Below, piece after piece: positions 11,724 through 23,613 of a DNA stretch of 64,000 bases (the stretch's first letter is position 1; every line of letters starts with the position of its first letter). The stretch comes from Blattamonas nauphoetae (lineage: Eukaryota; Preaxostyla; Oxymonadida), in the NCBI GenBank assembly GCA_033064195.1, contig JARBJD010000182.1:86269-150268 (forward strand). The letters run 5' to 3'. The notes under the pieces were generated by a model that saw only the letters and a list, made by a program, of their open reading frames with translations, was not told the DNA's origin and made no database searches. A program made the translations under genes and the position numbers.

Positions 11724-13279
11724 TTAATCTTGGGAGAGATGAAAAAGGAGATGATGACAAACTGTCACTCGATTCTTCTCGACTCCATAAAGTAGGCAAT
11801 CATATTGTTCTCCCTTCTTCAATTTCTCGATTTTGACGACATAGAGAGGAATGATCGGCTGTTTCTTTCCACGAGGGACAAATTCTTTGCCATATTCCGC
11901 GAGACTATAGTCGCCGACTTCCAGTTGATCAGCAACCGTCTCTGAAAGTGGTCCTTGTTGCCTACTCTGACTCCGTGTGACGACACGGGACGGTGTGACT
12001 GATCTCCTCTGCCTGAGGTTGTTGGGGTTCTCTTCTTCTTCTCTTTGAACGCTTCCGCTTTTCCGTTGTGTTGGCCGAGTTGGGACAGGCGCGATCGGGC
12101 TTGATTGTGCCTGCCTCTGGTTGTGTTCTCCAGAAATGGAAAGGAGGTTCCTTTGTGAGACAGCGAACGAATCTCTTTGGAAGAGAGCTGCAGATTCTGC
12201 AGGTACACGTGCAGGTGAGAGAAGTCGGATCATATTTCTCGGAGAAAACGCTTGTGAATACGAGAGGAGATTGCCCAGTGAGCGCGTGAGGCGTCCAGGT
12301 CTTGGAGTCGCTGTATGGACGGTTCCTGGACGACTAAAGTCAGGATGTTCCTCATTCTGGTTAAAATGACGAGTTTGACGCTTTGCGGACATGAATTGAG
12401 ATGGAAATGGTGATGTGATTGGTTGTTCGACGGCATTTGAAGCTTGGTCACTACTCGATGTTGTCTGTGTTATTGGAGTCATTGTAATATCAGTAATGGA
12501 ACCAGAAGCATTCTTCTGTTGTGTTTCTTGCTGTACAGCGTCATTTTGTTGTTGTGCAAAGTGCAATCGTGCTCCATTAACGGAAGCCAATTCCTCATCG
12601 AGATTCCACTTGGGATTGAGAATAGGGATGAACATCGGAACAGTGTATCGATATAAAATATATAATTCTCCAAATCTGAGCTGGAGATCTTGTTCTTCCT
12701 GGAGAAAAATATTCAAAAGAAATCACAGACATGTTTTGCTAGGTAGACCAATGAAAAAAAGAGAATCACTGATGCAAGAAGGTTCACATAGTTATTTGTG
12801 AAGAGTGATACGGAAATAGTTGCAAGTGTAAGTCCAAAGAATTGTGGATGTCTCGACCTTTCAAAAATTCCAGATAAGAGTGAACCATTTGGGTTTGGTG
12901 CCATAGACTCAGAAAAGGCGACAGTAATGGACTTCATTAAGGTAATATATGCGAACACAGCAAGTACAGTTCCAATAACGAGACGATATGTCGATAGGAG
13001 GTACAAATCGAAAGTGCGTTCTGGCATCAGATAGGCAGTTGTTCCATAATGAAGAAGGAAAAGAAAGAGATAAAGAAGAGAGCGTTTTCGTTTCTTGCCA
13101 CATTCAGCAAATGATGCGAAGAGACTAGAAGAAAGTTGAGATAGTGCGAATGGATGAACGCTCCAGGCGTATGTGACGATGAAAGCGAGGAGCCATAGAC
13201 ATTGAAACACTAAATTTGAAATCCTAAGGACTTGGCTGATCGTATCCTCTGGGAAAGAACCGTGAAGAGAGAGAATCAT
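11724..13279 (-). CDS. Multi-pass membrane methyltransferase-like protein (ICMT/PEMT fold) with a long tail
   Basis: Exon 1 is 13279-12731 and exon 2 is 12698-11724, with a 32-bp intron (GTCTGT...CTCCAG); 507 residues. Residues 1-205 have about five hydrophobic segments and the isoprenylcysteine/phospholipid methyltransferase signature: SRHPQFFG (about 141-148), then after the last membrane span EEQDLQLRFG..Y..Y (184-200). In that family the RHP and E-E pairs bind S-adenosylmethionine and the enzyme works in the ER membrane. Splicing places the RHP motif and the EE motif at the right spacing, which supports the model. About 240 residues of Ser/Gln/Arg-rich, probably disordered sequence follow, ending in a more ordered segment (PIIPLYVVKIEKL). 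The substrate cannot be told. The ATG at 13279 is the first in frame; an upstream exon is possible. Confidence 0.7.
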
Positions 13280-13387
13280 CGCGATCAAGCCCAGACGGCA
13301 ACTCGAGTGAGTCAGTTGAAGTGAAAAACATTGAAAACCAAAATAAAAGCATAGGTGAGGTGTCAAAAGGAAGAAAAATAATTATTA

Positions 13388-15991
13388 CTAATGTCTATCA
13401 CTCGTTCTACTTGTCGGACGAGCCAGACCCGACGATCGGATTGTCTGGGTCCGTTTCGGCGACGATGGTCGATTCGGTGTTGATTTATTCGCCCCCACAA
13501 CCGCAGCCATCAAAGCATCATCAATAAATGACGCACTTGAGCCTGTACCTCCCATTGAAGCAATGGTTGGGGTGACTGGATTCTGTCCTGTTGCGCTTCT
13601 GCGCGTCGGTGGTGTTTGCGGGTTGCGTGATGACGTGAATGGAGTGTTGATTGGACGAAGTGCGGAAGGAGAGAGTGGCCGCTGAGAGCCTGTGGAAGAG
13701 AGAGGTCGTGTCTGTCTGCGTGCCGACTGTGGCGTGAGAGGAAGGTCCGACGTGCGCTGTCGAGACGTGCCAGGAGATCGCTGCCGATGCTTCTGAGAGA
13801 ACTCCACCTCTCTCGACGACGTCAGGTCGCTGTGCACGCTGTCCGACTCGCCAAGTGGAGAGGGCGACGGTGAGTCGGTGAATGTGAGAGGAATGTTGGC
13901 CGTTGGCTGATGTTTGTTTCTCCCAAAATCAAACTCCCCAGGCAGCGCCATCTTCTCTCCAGTGTCCTCCTGCTTCTGAGATAGTTTCCGACTTGCTCCA
14001 GAAGCGACTGTGGCTGGACGTGGGTCGACAATACCGCCTGTTCGAGTGGAGATGGTGATGGCCGAGTCGCGATCTGTTGAAGTCGACGGAGGAAGCTGCC
14101 CCGCTCCACTTTCTGCGTCCTGCTCTGATTGGAGTCGGCTCAGAGCGAGCGCTGTGGACGGTCGGACGAGTGCTGTCCAGTGTGGAACGGCCGTGTTTGA
14201 AGAGGAGTCCAGTTCGATTGTCTTTCGTCGGATCACACTTTCCAGAATGGCTTCGTCGCGGAGCTCGATTGGGTTGTCTTCGTCGTCAGCATCGTCCCCC
14301 AACAACTCCCGACGCTGCTTCTCTGCTTCTTGTAGTCTGAGGTCTGCGCTGACAGAGCGGATCTTGGCAAGTCGTTGCTCGATCTCAGTTTTGTACCCGA
14401 TCCAATCTTTCATGACAGCTCGTTGTTTCTTCTTCGGTTTGGCTTCCAGACTCTCCATCCTGTTTTGTCCAGATTCCTTCTGAATGGACGAAAGAGACTG
14501 TGCTGTCTGCTGAGACGACTTCCCTCGTCTGGAGTGTCGGAGAAGGAAAAGAGCTCGCGCAGCATCTCCCACAATCGCCCCGTTCGTCGGATCTCCTTCG
14601 GACAAGACTCCCCGAGTGGTCTGTTTGGACGGCTCGTCTTGTGTCACAAATGAAACAGGTTTGGAGACAGCAGCTGCGGATGTTTGGCGTGTGGTGGGTT
14701 TGGAGATGGACGGCGGATTGGGATGTGGTTGATTGTAGCTGAGAGCCATCGCGAGTGAGTGACGTGAAATGGCGGAGGAGAACTGAGAGGAGGAGAGAGT
14801 GTTTGATAAAGTGTCGGAATGCGAAGATGTTTTGGAGAACGTGTTTTGGGTGTTGGGTGAGGAGCGGGGGACAGCTGTTCCAGGTCGTATCCGTTTGTTG
14901 GCTATTGGTGGGTCACTGGTTTGTGAAGTGCGTGATTTTGGAGGGCTCCGAAGAAGAGATGCAGTCTGAGGACGGTTAGCTCGGTTTTGCGGACTTGGGA
15001 GAGGGAATTGCTTGTTGAATTTGGCATAGAGGGGATCATCCAAGGAGAAGATTCCTGTTGCTTTTGAGTGTTTAATTTCTTTTGAAATAAGAAGATCTTC
15101 TCGCTTAAATGCACTTGGCGTGAGTTTCCTATTCGGAACAGGTTTGAACGAGTTAGCTTCTTTTCTTTCAGTTGGCGTGACGTCTATATCATCCAACACT
15201 TCTAATTTTGAGAGATACGACAAGGCAGTGATTCTGTATTCATCGTCCGATGTGATTGGATTGGATTCGAGAGTAAGTGTTGTGATTGATGTGGGAGAAA
15301 GATAGATCAGTTGGTCGAGAGAAGTAATTTCGTTTCTGGAGAGTAGTGAGATGTATTTGAAAGAAAAAAGGGAGACATTTACAGGAGAAGGTAATGAATA
15401 TGCAAAAAGATCAGACGAGTCGAGGTCAAGTGTGTCAAGATTTGACAATGACGACAATGGACTTAAATCACTGATATCATTGAAAGCAGCATAGAGTTCA
15501 ATCAAATTTGGGAAAAGAAATATCCCATCAAAAGATTTCAACCCACATCGAGATAGATACAGAACAGTGACTGTCTTGAATGATGATCCAAGATGGCTGG
15601 AAAGTGTGGAGTAGACAGAGAAATAAATGTGAAGAGATGTAGTAAAAATGATGATAATAGAGAAAATGATGATTTTACGAGTATTCTAAACAAAACAAAC
15701 CGGATAGACTGGATTGTACTGTTTGACAGCTTTAATTCATGGAGATTGGGCAGCCGATCCCCAAGCCCATGTAAGGACTGAATATGTGTATCGACAATGA
15801 GTTCAAGTTCTTCGACATCCTCCATAGAATCTGCTTGTGTTTGTTTGAGCTGAGATGGAAAAAGTCTTGGAAAAGCTGTATAGTCATACGATGTAGTCAT
15901 CAGTCAAAAAATTCTCATCAAGAATCTCCTGTTCAAGATCCTCACCCTCATCTAAGTCGATATCATCATCGCTATTCGAGAGGAGGCTCAT
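13388..15991 (-). CDS. LRRC56: LRRC56-like leucine-rich-repeat flagellar protein
   Basis: In animals and trypanosomes LRRC56 helps load outer dynein arms onto intraflagellar transport. Exons are 15991-15890, 15849-15701 and 15596-13388; introns are 40 and 104 bp; 819 residues. The N-terminus matches the family: a Leu-Thr-Asp-Asp-Tyr segment (about 29-33), an acidic ELELIVDT stretch, then leucine-rich repeats from about 50 to 190, including LPNLHELKLSNSTI, VTVLYLSRCGL, NLIELYAAFNDISDL and TLTLESNP. The splice across intron 2 restores IRHLGSSFKTVTVLYL, matching the family's R-LG-SL pattern. The remaining about 600 residues are Ser/Pro/Arg-rich and low in order, as in relatives. It diverges from WDR74, with start codons only 48 bp apart. 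An alternative start at 15900 would drop the acidic N-terminus. Confidence 0.8.
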
Positions 15992-16039
15992 TTTTGCGAT
16001 CAATGGGAATCCGGAACCATCTCGTCTAACTTGAGAAAT
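15992..16039. promoter_or_regulatory. Very short divergent promoter between LRRC56 and WDR74
   Basis: Only 48 bp separate the two inferred start codons, so both promoters and both 5' leaders must overlap here or extend into the opposite gene. No TATA-like or initiator motif stands out. Depends on the upstream LRRC56 start being right; with the alternative start the gap is 139 bp. Confidence 0.45.
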
Positions 16040-17867
16040 ATGTTGCGGATCGCCACAGGAGACGATACAGGAATCCTCAAAAGTCTGATTTTTCCGTTTC
16101 GCACGATATATATCTGTCTTTCGTCCTTTTTCAACTCACACTGATAGGCATCGTCTATACCGATAAGGCAGATGTTGTTCGTCTAAGTGCTCAATTTCCA
16201 CGACATAATGTACTCTTTATTGACAATATTCCAGAACAAGATAGCGTATATTTTGTTATTTATGATGTAATCCTCTCTGAAACGCATACACGATTCTTAG
16301 GCGGTTATATTGCGAGAAAATCGACAAATCGAGTTTTTTCCGGAACCATTTGCAGATAATTTCACATACAAAGTTACTACACCAACGAAGCCACAGCAGA
16401 AACAACAGATATCTCGGATTCTTGGTGTTGTACCAGAAGACGATGGGAAACTCCTCTCTCTCACATATCTTGGCGTCATTAATGAAGTAAAACCGTCTGC
16501 AAAATGCCCACCACATCTCATGAAATGTGTTTTAACGACCACATCAAAGGGCATCTGCCGATTCTGGTCATTAGATAATGATCCAGCAGTAAAAGCTGAA
16601 GAATCAACTGAACCTCTCCTCACTCTCCAACTTCACGCCGATAGTCTGTTATTTTTTATATTTTCATTTTTTAGGAGAATTAACGTGTTTACGGGCCAAT
16701 AAGGATGTTTTTGCCAAAACAGGAGATCTCTTCCTTGTGGGAGGTGGAATAGACTTAAATGCACGAGTTTGGACGAATCCTTTCCTTGATAAAGATTCAA
16801 ACCCGAAACCATCGTGGATTGCAAAGAATCCTCCGAACGATAAACTCAGTTTACCAAGATCGTTCAAAATCACCGATTGCCAGTTCCAAAACTACGAAAA
16901 TGGCACAAAATGGGACAAAATTGGATGTATCACAAGAGATGCACAGTTTGTTCTGTATGACACAAAGCAACAACGAAGGCCGCTGGTTGTGATGGACAAG
17001 ATCGGACGGATGGCCCTCACATCGCTCTGTTTCTGTCGCGAGGGCTTTAAAATGGAAAGCGAGGACACACACCATTCCACATACGTCGTTCTCGGAAATA
17101 TTGTGGGAGACGTGTATATGGTTGACTACACTCGCCCTCAACACCCAATCAAACACTTCTCAACGGCCGTTCGGCAGGAAGGCGCTGTCACAGCCACAGT
17201 GACGGAAGGAGGAATGAGGGTGCGCATTCCTTCTGTCTCTTCGCAGGTCATTGGCGGGATCACGCAGGTTCTGTGCCATCCCACACTTGACCTGTGTGTG
17301 TACGTTGGAGTGGGACGCTTTCTGGTGCTGAATGAGATGAGTGGAAAAGGGGAGTGTTTGGCCAAAGTCTTTCTCAACCAGAAACTCTCTTCTGTCTGTC
17401 TCTTCCCCAGCCCCTTCGACGAACTCCCGCTCTCTCCTTCTGAACTCATTCTCAGAAAGCAGACGAAGAAAAAGAGAAAGACAGAAAAACTTGATTTGAA
17501 TGTGATCGAGAGCGAGGAGAGCGGTGATAGTCAGAGCGGAGAGGAAGAAAATGAAAGCAGTGGAAGCAATATCAGTGCGAGTGATGACAGTGGAAGTGGG
17601 GACGATGGAAGAGCATCAAGCGACGACAGTGATTCCACCTCAGAGGATGGAGGGAGTGAGAGTTCAAGCGGAAGTTTGGACAGCGATTCATACGCTTCAA
17701 TCGACAGCGATTCAGAACCTCCTAAACAAGCCCCGCTCAAACAAAAACGGAGCACGCCTGCGCTTTCAAAGCAGTCGGCTAAACGGAAGACGGAAATGAG
17801 AGGCAACAAAAAACGACCAAAATACGAGAGCTCTGGGGATAGTGACAGTGATTCATCGAGTTCGTGA
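16040..17867 (+). CDS. WDR74: WDR74/Nsa1-like ribosome biogenesis WD-repeat protein
   Basis: Nsa1/WDR74 is a nucleolar beta-propeller of early pre-60S particles, working with the AAA ATPase NVL/Rix7. Exons are 16040-16082, 16148-16266, 16301-16643 and 16675-17867; introns are 65, 34 and 31 bp; 565 residues. Family landmarks: the N-terminal ATGDDTGILK, GICRFWSL, the GGGIDLNARVW blade, the IGCITRDAQFVLYD and QQRRPLVV blade, and VLGNIVGDVYMVDY with LCHPTLDLCVYVG. The C-terminal about 140 residues are Ser/Asp/Glu-rich and end in a Ser run with basic patches, as expected for a nucleolar protein. The four-exon model keeps all blades in one frame; each intron has a donor of the local type. Confidence 0.88.
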
Positions 17868-17998
17868 TGATATCTTTGTTTCATTTCATGAAGAATTGAA
17901 GTTCAAATCACAAAATATAAGATTCATATCACGTTTTTTCATTTCACCAGCTGTGCTTTAGAGCATGAGTAAATAGACAAATTTGACATGAAAATTTC

Positions 17999-18080
17999 GA
18001 CAAGGTGGCCGAGCGGTTAAGGCGTTAGCCTGCTAAGTTAATTCCCTTTGGGAGCGTGGGTTCAAATCCCATCCTTGTCG
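17999..18080 (+). tRNA. trnS(gct): tRNA-Ser (anticodon GCT)
   Basis: A full class II cloverleaf of 82 nt with no intron. Acceptor stem GACAAGG pairs with CCTTGTC, discriminator G at 18080. D arm GCCGAGCGGTTAAGGC. Anticodon stem TTAGC/GTTAA encloses the loop CTGCTAA, anticodon GCT, reading AGC/AGU. The long variable arm (TCCC-TTT-GGGA) is typical of serine. T arm GTGGG-TTCAAAT-CCCAT holds the box B promoter. CCA is not encoded, as in eukaryotes. Confidence 0.97.
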
Positions 18081-18083
18081 TTC

Positions 18084-18088
18084 TTTTT
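18084..18088 (+). terminator. RNA polymerase III terminator of the tRNA
   Basis: A run of five T residues starts four bases after the tRNA 3' end, the usual Pol III stop signal. Confidence 0.8.
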
Positions 18089-18251
18089 CGTTTCAGGAAG
18101 ACTGTCATTTTTGTCTTCGATTGACACCTTTTTGCCTAATGTGATATATATCTCACGATTAGAGAGAATGTCAGCGACATTTACTCAATGATAGTTGAAT
18201 AGCAAAAGAACCGTTTTCTGATCCCTTTAATTTTATTTTGAAACAATCGTC

Positions 18252-19723
18252 ATGGCGGGAACGATGACGATTCCTCCGCGCATAGCGCAGGAGGATCTAC
18301 AATTTTCTGTTGCTCCCGTTGAAGCCATTCGCATCTCTGCATGCCTTGATGAAGCGATCGAAAAACTCGCATTCCTAAATACTTTAACACCTGATGTCCT
18401 TGCACATCGCGAAGAGTTGGCAAATCTTGTTGGTGACGAAATCTCCGCATTAATCAACGAACAAAAAGCACTCGAGAAGGAGTATCCCTTTTATCTTCTG
18501 ACTTTTTTTTCCAGATTTGAAACCCTTGTCCAACAACAACACGAATTGAAAGGAGTCTCCAATATCACTGAATCGAAAAATCTGGCACAGAAGATTTCTC
18601 AAGTTTCGTCACTTCTCCAAGAGAAAACCATGGTTCTCTGTCGAAATCTCAGAGATTCTCCAAACATCTCCGAGAATATCACAAAAATTCAGACAGAAAG
18701 ATCTGCATTGCAAGTTTGCTTCTTCATTTCTTCATGATTACATTTCATTAGAGTCTCCTTCAGAGAACAACCCGTGATCTTCAAGAATTTCACTACATAA
18801 CGATGGCCAAGAGTGTTCTCGTCTGTCGTTCTCACTGCAGTTGATTATATCGTGCATTTTATGCCTTTTTCCGATTGTGTTTGCTCTCACATGATTTAGG
18901 AAGATAAGGAGAAACAAGATAAACTTCTCATGGCGGAGGATAACGAAAAGAAGGCTGCTGCTGAAATAGCTGCGCTCCAACAACAAATTTCACAAATGCG
19001 ATCCAAATACGATCGATTTGAACAAGTTCTAAATGATTCTGTGATGAAGAAAAGACAACGGCTAAAAGAATTAAGGAAGAAGCAGCCTGAAGTTGCTGTG
19101 AAGCAACCTGAGGCTGCTGCCCGATTGGAGTCATTGAAGAGAGTTCTGCAACAAGAAGAAGATGAATGGGAGGAGAAAAATCGCGAACTCGTCTCCGAGT
19201 ATGTTCTCCTCTTTCACGAAATGATTTCCTCTCCTCCTTTTAGAATTGAGAACGAGAAGCGAATTCATGAGGAATTCCTTGGATTCTTACAAACGAAGGA
19301 AGCAGAACTTAAGAAGGTCTTTTTCTCTTCATGCCCACTTTTCTCAGCTCATGACAAATTGGCTCTTGAAAAATGAAAAAGATACAGAAGAGATTTCTTC
19401 GAAACTTAACTCGGTGAACACAAAAATTGCGGCAACTGAGAGTTTGCTGCCAGTGATTTTTCATTCTTCTTTACAGAGGTTTTGGACGATCTCACGAATC
19501 AGGAATTAGCGAAGAGAATCGAAGAAGAGGAAAGAATCGAGGCAGCAAAGAGAGAAAAGGAAGACAGAGAAAGAGAACAACAACGAAAGGAAGCCCGACG
19601 TCTCACAGCCGTTCTCGAGATTCAGCATTGGATTTGGGGGAAAAAGTACGCTGAAAAGTCAAAAAAGAAGAAGAGAGGTTTGCACTATTTTATCTGATTT
19701 GTTTAGGCAAGAAGAAGAAGTGA
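18252..19723 (+). CDS. DRC9: Dynein regulatory complex subunit 9 (IQCG)
   Basis: Component of the nexin-dynein regulatory complex linking axonemal doublets. Eight exons: 18252-18481, 18515-18713, 18752-18820, 18900-19198, 19244-19316, 19348-19452, 19479-19677, 19707-19723; 396 residues, near the about 440 of relatives. The N-terminal EAIRISACLDEAIEKL matches the family's LRISAVLED segment; the middle is a long coiled coil; the LLKNEKDTEEI region (about 290) matches EKYDKDTEMKQNEL; the C-terminus has an IQ-like VLEIQHWIWGKKY followed by a lysine tail. Several introns are tiny (26, 29, 31 and 33 bp), and two (33 and 45 bp) would stay in frame if retained. The donor of intron 3 is the least certain. 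Confidence 0.88.
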
Positions 19724-19916
19724 ATCTGAATTCTTTCTTTTCTCATTTCAAAAGATCTCTTAATTTCAAGCTTCTGATATAATCATTCAAAGTCAGGACA
19801 CCAAAGTCTGTTTTATTGGATGGAATCACGAAGATATTCTGTCTGACTCAAATTGAGTAATAGTTGCCCATGACAGTTTCTTTTCGTCGCTTCTCGACCA
19901 AGTTGCAGAGTATTCG

Positions 19917-22900
19917 ATGATAACGCTCAATGAACACTTTTCTCTAGGAGATTGTCTCTTTCGAAAACGATTGGAGGCCACCTTTGGCGAAGTAGATGAT
20001 GATTTGAACGAAGAATATGAAGCCATTGCGTCTCCCTTCGGCGGATGCTTTGTCCTGCTGTCATCATTTACCAACCTCTACAAAAATAGTTGTATACGAT
20101 CATTTAATTCACAAGGAGAGGAACTTGGCTCCATTCCGCCACAACAGGTTTGCTCGTTCTTGCTAATTTTTCTCTTTCCACACAATGTTATAGCATTTTA
20201 GGTCTGGCTGGACCGACGACGAAAGTTTTGTCTTTGTGAAATCGTATCTTTTTGCTTCTTCTGAAGTTTAATTCAGTGACGGCACCATTCAAGTATTCGA
20301 TCCCCATCTCAAAGAGCTTCGATGCATCAAACCAACATATCTACAAGGCTTCATGCCATCTTTAGTCGATGCATGCGTGTTTTCTGATGGAGTTATCCTT
20401 GTTGACACCGACAACATTTTGTATATCCTGACAGAACCAGCTGGAGATCTCTCACCTGTCAACATCCTGAAAATTGGTTTGTATATCACAGTGATTTCAG
20501 TCATTCATGCAGACACTGATAAAAGCTTCACTTTAACTGCTTTTACTGACGTCAACGTACCGAATACAGTTTTTGTTATCTGTGCAACTTCAGACTTGAC
20601 CATGCACATTTACATCATTGATACTGACACATTAACTTCCAAACATGTTAAAACTGTCTGATTATTTGTTTCACTCCATTAATTTCACCTGTTTCTGAAT
20701 AGATCTTCCACAACGAAGATTCAACTCTTGAACAAGACCCGCCTGTCGTTGTTGTTAGCAAAGATGCCTCTCGTTTTGCAGTCTGGTTTAAAACTGGCCT
20801 TATTGTTTGTTATTTTTCATCTTTTCACACTTTTTCTCCTCAAGAGGATCTTTGTGTCAAAATTTCTTTACGAGCCCTCAGCTTCCCCACAAGTTCCAAC
20901 CGTCTCTTTCCAACTTGGAACAATTGACTCACTCCGATCAATTGAATGGTGCACCAATAATGCGGTTTTACTCCACTTAAAGGAAGAAGACAGCACATTT
21001 ATTCTTCTGGACATGAACGGACAAACAGCTAAGTCTCCATCTCCTTCCCCATTCTCTCATTTTTCCTAGACTTCCATTTTCGCAAGCTTTTGGGTGTGTG
21101 AAGGAAGTGGACGGGGTCCGTCTGATCACAGAGGATGGAATTTACTTTGTCGGAGAGTATCCCTGTTTGTCCTCATCGTCCTCACTCTCTCTTCTCTGCC
21201 TTCTTCCTCACTCTCTCTTCTCTGCATTCTTCCTCTCTCAGCCTGTCTTCGTTGCCTTACTCTCACTCCCGACAAGCATCAGGCAGCAGCCCTTCTCATC
21301 CGTTCGTTCACAGCCAATCAGCGAGGAGAGACCAATGCATACGCTGCACTGCTCAGAGAGAATCATGGCCAACTGACCATCGCCATCCACGACTGCATCT
21401 GTGCTGCTCTCAACATCACCAATCAGAACTTTCAGAGTACACTTTTGAAGGTATCACCGCCTCATCCTGTTAACCTCCCTGTCATCTCTTCCCTCTCTTC
21501 CCACCCTCTCCTCTCCTCATCAGGCTGCCTCAGGCGGCCTCCGCTACCTTCCCACAAATGCCGACAATGTCTTCCCATACGGCATTGGCGGATACGAGTC
21601 CCACCCCATCGAAAACGCCACTCGCGAAATCCAAATCATGAACAGCCTCCGCCGAGGGGCTGTCGGCATTGGGCTGACGTATCGCCAGTCTGCTTCTTTT
21701 CTTGATGACCCCAGCAGATACAAGACATTCGGTCCAAAGGCGATTCTGAACCGTCTTGTGAAGCGAGGACTGTTCTCAGCAGCCATTCACTTCTCCCGTC
21801 TCTCCAATTTGGATATTGAGCCGGTGTTAGATTCGATCGCATTGGAGAAGGTTCGCTTCCACACTCTTCATCTCTTCAGATTGATGTTATGTACGCTCAA
21901 GGCCGGTCCCCAGACGAGATTGTGCAGACTGTCATGGTTATGGTCCGGTCAAACACGTCCCACCCGAACCTCATCAAAACCATCCAACGCCAGGCTGATC
22001 TCCGGCGAGAAGGTCTTCTCGAAAAGGTTTTTTGGCTTCTTCTCTGACTGCTCTCTTGCTTTCGACAGCTCGTCAGCGAACATCCGTGCACACTCCAACT
22101 GATCCAACTTCTGACGTCTCGCAGGTTTTTCACCATCGCTCTTTCAACTGCCATCCACGCAAATTCGGTCGAAGCAGGTGTGTTCTTCGCATTCCGCTGA
22201 CCTGTCTTCTCTCCAGTCACTCTCATCCTCTCGGCAATCTTTGCTCGTGTTCTTCCGGAATTTCTTTCGCCAGAATCAACAAAAAACTTCTCGCTCACAT
22301 CAACTGAACCGAGCAAGACTTTGTCGACAACCGTTGCTGTTCTGGAACCATACCCATCCCTCCTCTCCGCCTTCTTCTTCACCGCCCACAAAATCAACAA
22401 GCCGCTCTTTCAATCTCTCTTCGCCACGTCCTCGTTCTCACAATTTGCAGGTCTGTTCTGTCTCTGTTATCATTCTTCACTCTCATCACACAGAACCGGA
22501 GAGAAAGAATGTATTATGTGTGATGGCCGCCATGTCGAATGCTGAAGAGGCAGGAATCCAACGCTACCTGAACAAAGTGGACAAGAAAGAAACAGTCGAG
22601 AAGGCAAAGAACGCCCGTTGGAAGCAGTCTGAAATCATCAAATATCAAGCTGAATTGGATTCGAGATTGGCTGACAAACTCAACCTGCCTCAATACAACG
22701 ACGTCTTCGCCGCCATCCGCCGAAGAAAGCAGACTGGCATCCACCGCCGAATGACCACAAATTGTTTGCGTCCTCCTCTTTCATCTCGCCAGCCTTTCTC
22801 TATCTCTCAATTGTCGAGACTTTGGATCTGATCGTCCTTCTGGACTCACTCCAAGAGGCTGAGAAGTTTGCTGCGAACACGGGCACGACAGCTCGATTTG

Positions 22901-23287
22901 CAGCCCTCGTGATCAACCAGTATGCAAAAGACCGCAGCTGGCCAAAAGTGAAAGAATTTGTGGATAAAAGCAAGATCAAACGAGAAATCGTTGTCCACTG
23001 CCTCATCAACCACAAAGAGTGGTCTACTGCCATGGAACTCGTCCAAGGCATCAAACCGACCATCGTCCGAGGTGAATATGCGGTCATCCTCGCCCAGTCT
23101 GCTCGTTCTCCTTTTCATTGCTCGCAGAGCCGCCTCCACCGTCACATCGACAGCTGCAACCCGCGAGGTGAATGAATACGCTGTTGCAGAGCTGAAGAAA
23201 ATGAACAAGTCTGATCGAGAGGCAGTGAAGGCTATACACGAAGGAAAGAGCGAGATGGAATGGATAAGAAAGAATCTGGGAGAATGA
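19917..23287 (+). CDS. VPS16: VPS16, CORVET/HOPS core subunit
   Basis: Class C Vps protein that bridges the tethering complexes for endosome and vacuole fusion with VPS33. Fourteen exons: 19917-20147, 20194-20243, 20277-20655, 20703-20804, 20845-21032, 21070-21164, 21242-21450, 21524-21850, 21880-22026, 22069-22177, 22217-22450, 22494-22763, 22793-23071, 23130-23287; 925 residues against about 840 in animals. The N-terminal beta-propeller begins LGDCLFRKRLE and includes IASPFGG, SGWTDDESFVFV, SDGTIQVFDPH and EVDGVRLIT. The C-terminal helical solenoid includes GAVGIGLTYRQ (family HIGIPLTYSQ) and QEAEKFAANTG..RFAAL. All junction phases are consistent. A 24-bp GTTTGT...TTTCAG segment near 20478 could be a further intron that keeps frame. 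Confidence 0.88.
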
Positions 23288-23613
23288 GGTCGAAGTGGAC
23301 TCAGCTCAGGAGACAGTCAACGTGAGTGAAACAATGAAAGAACTCCTCAAAACAGGACATCGAGTCGTCAACACATGTTGTCTTGGTGATGTGGTAAAAC
23401 GTTTTATAAGGGCTCGTTGATCACGCCGTGCTCAATAACTCGTGGACAATTCTGTTTCTCAGACTTTGTTATCGATTATTTCAATTTGAACATTTGTAAA
23501 GCATTCACTTGTGCAAGAAATAGGCACTTATCCAAAGAATTTGTCTGTATTTCCATGATTCTGAATCCCTTCCATTTTACGATGGGTTTGATCGTCAGTG
23601 GCTCCTCCGAACA

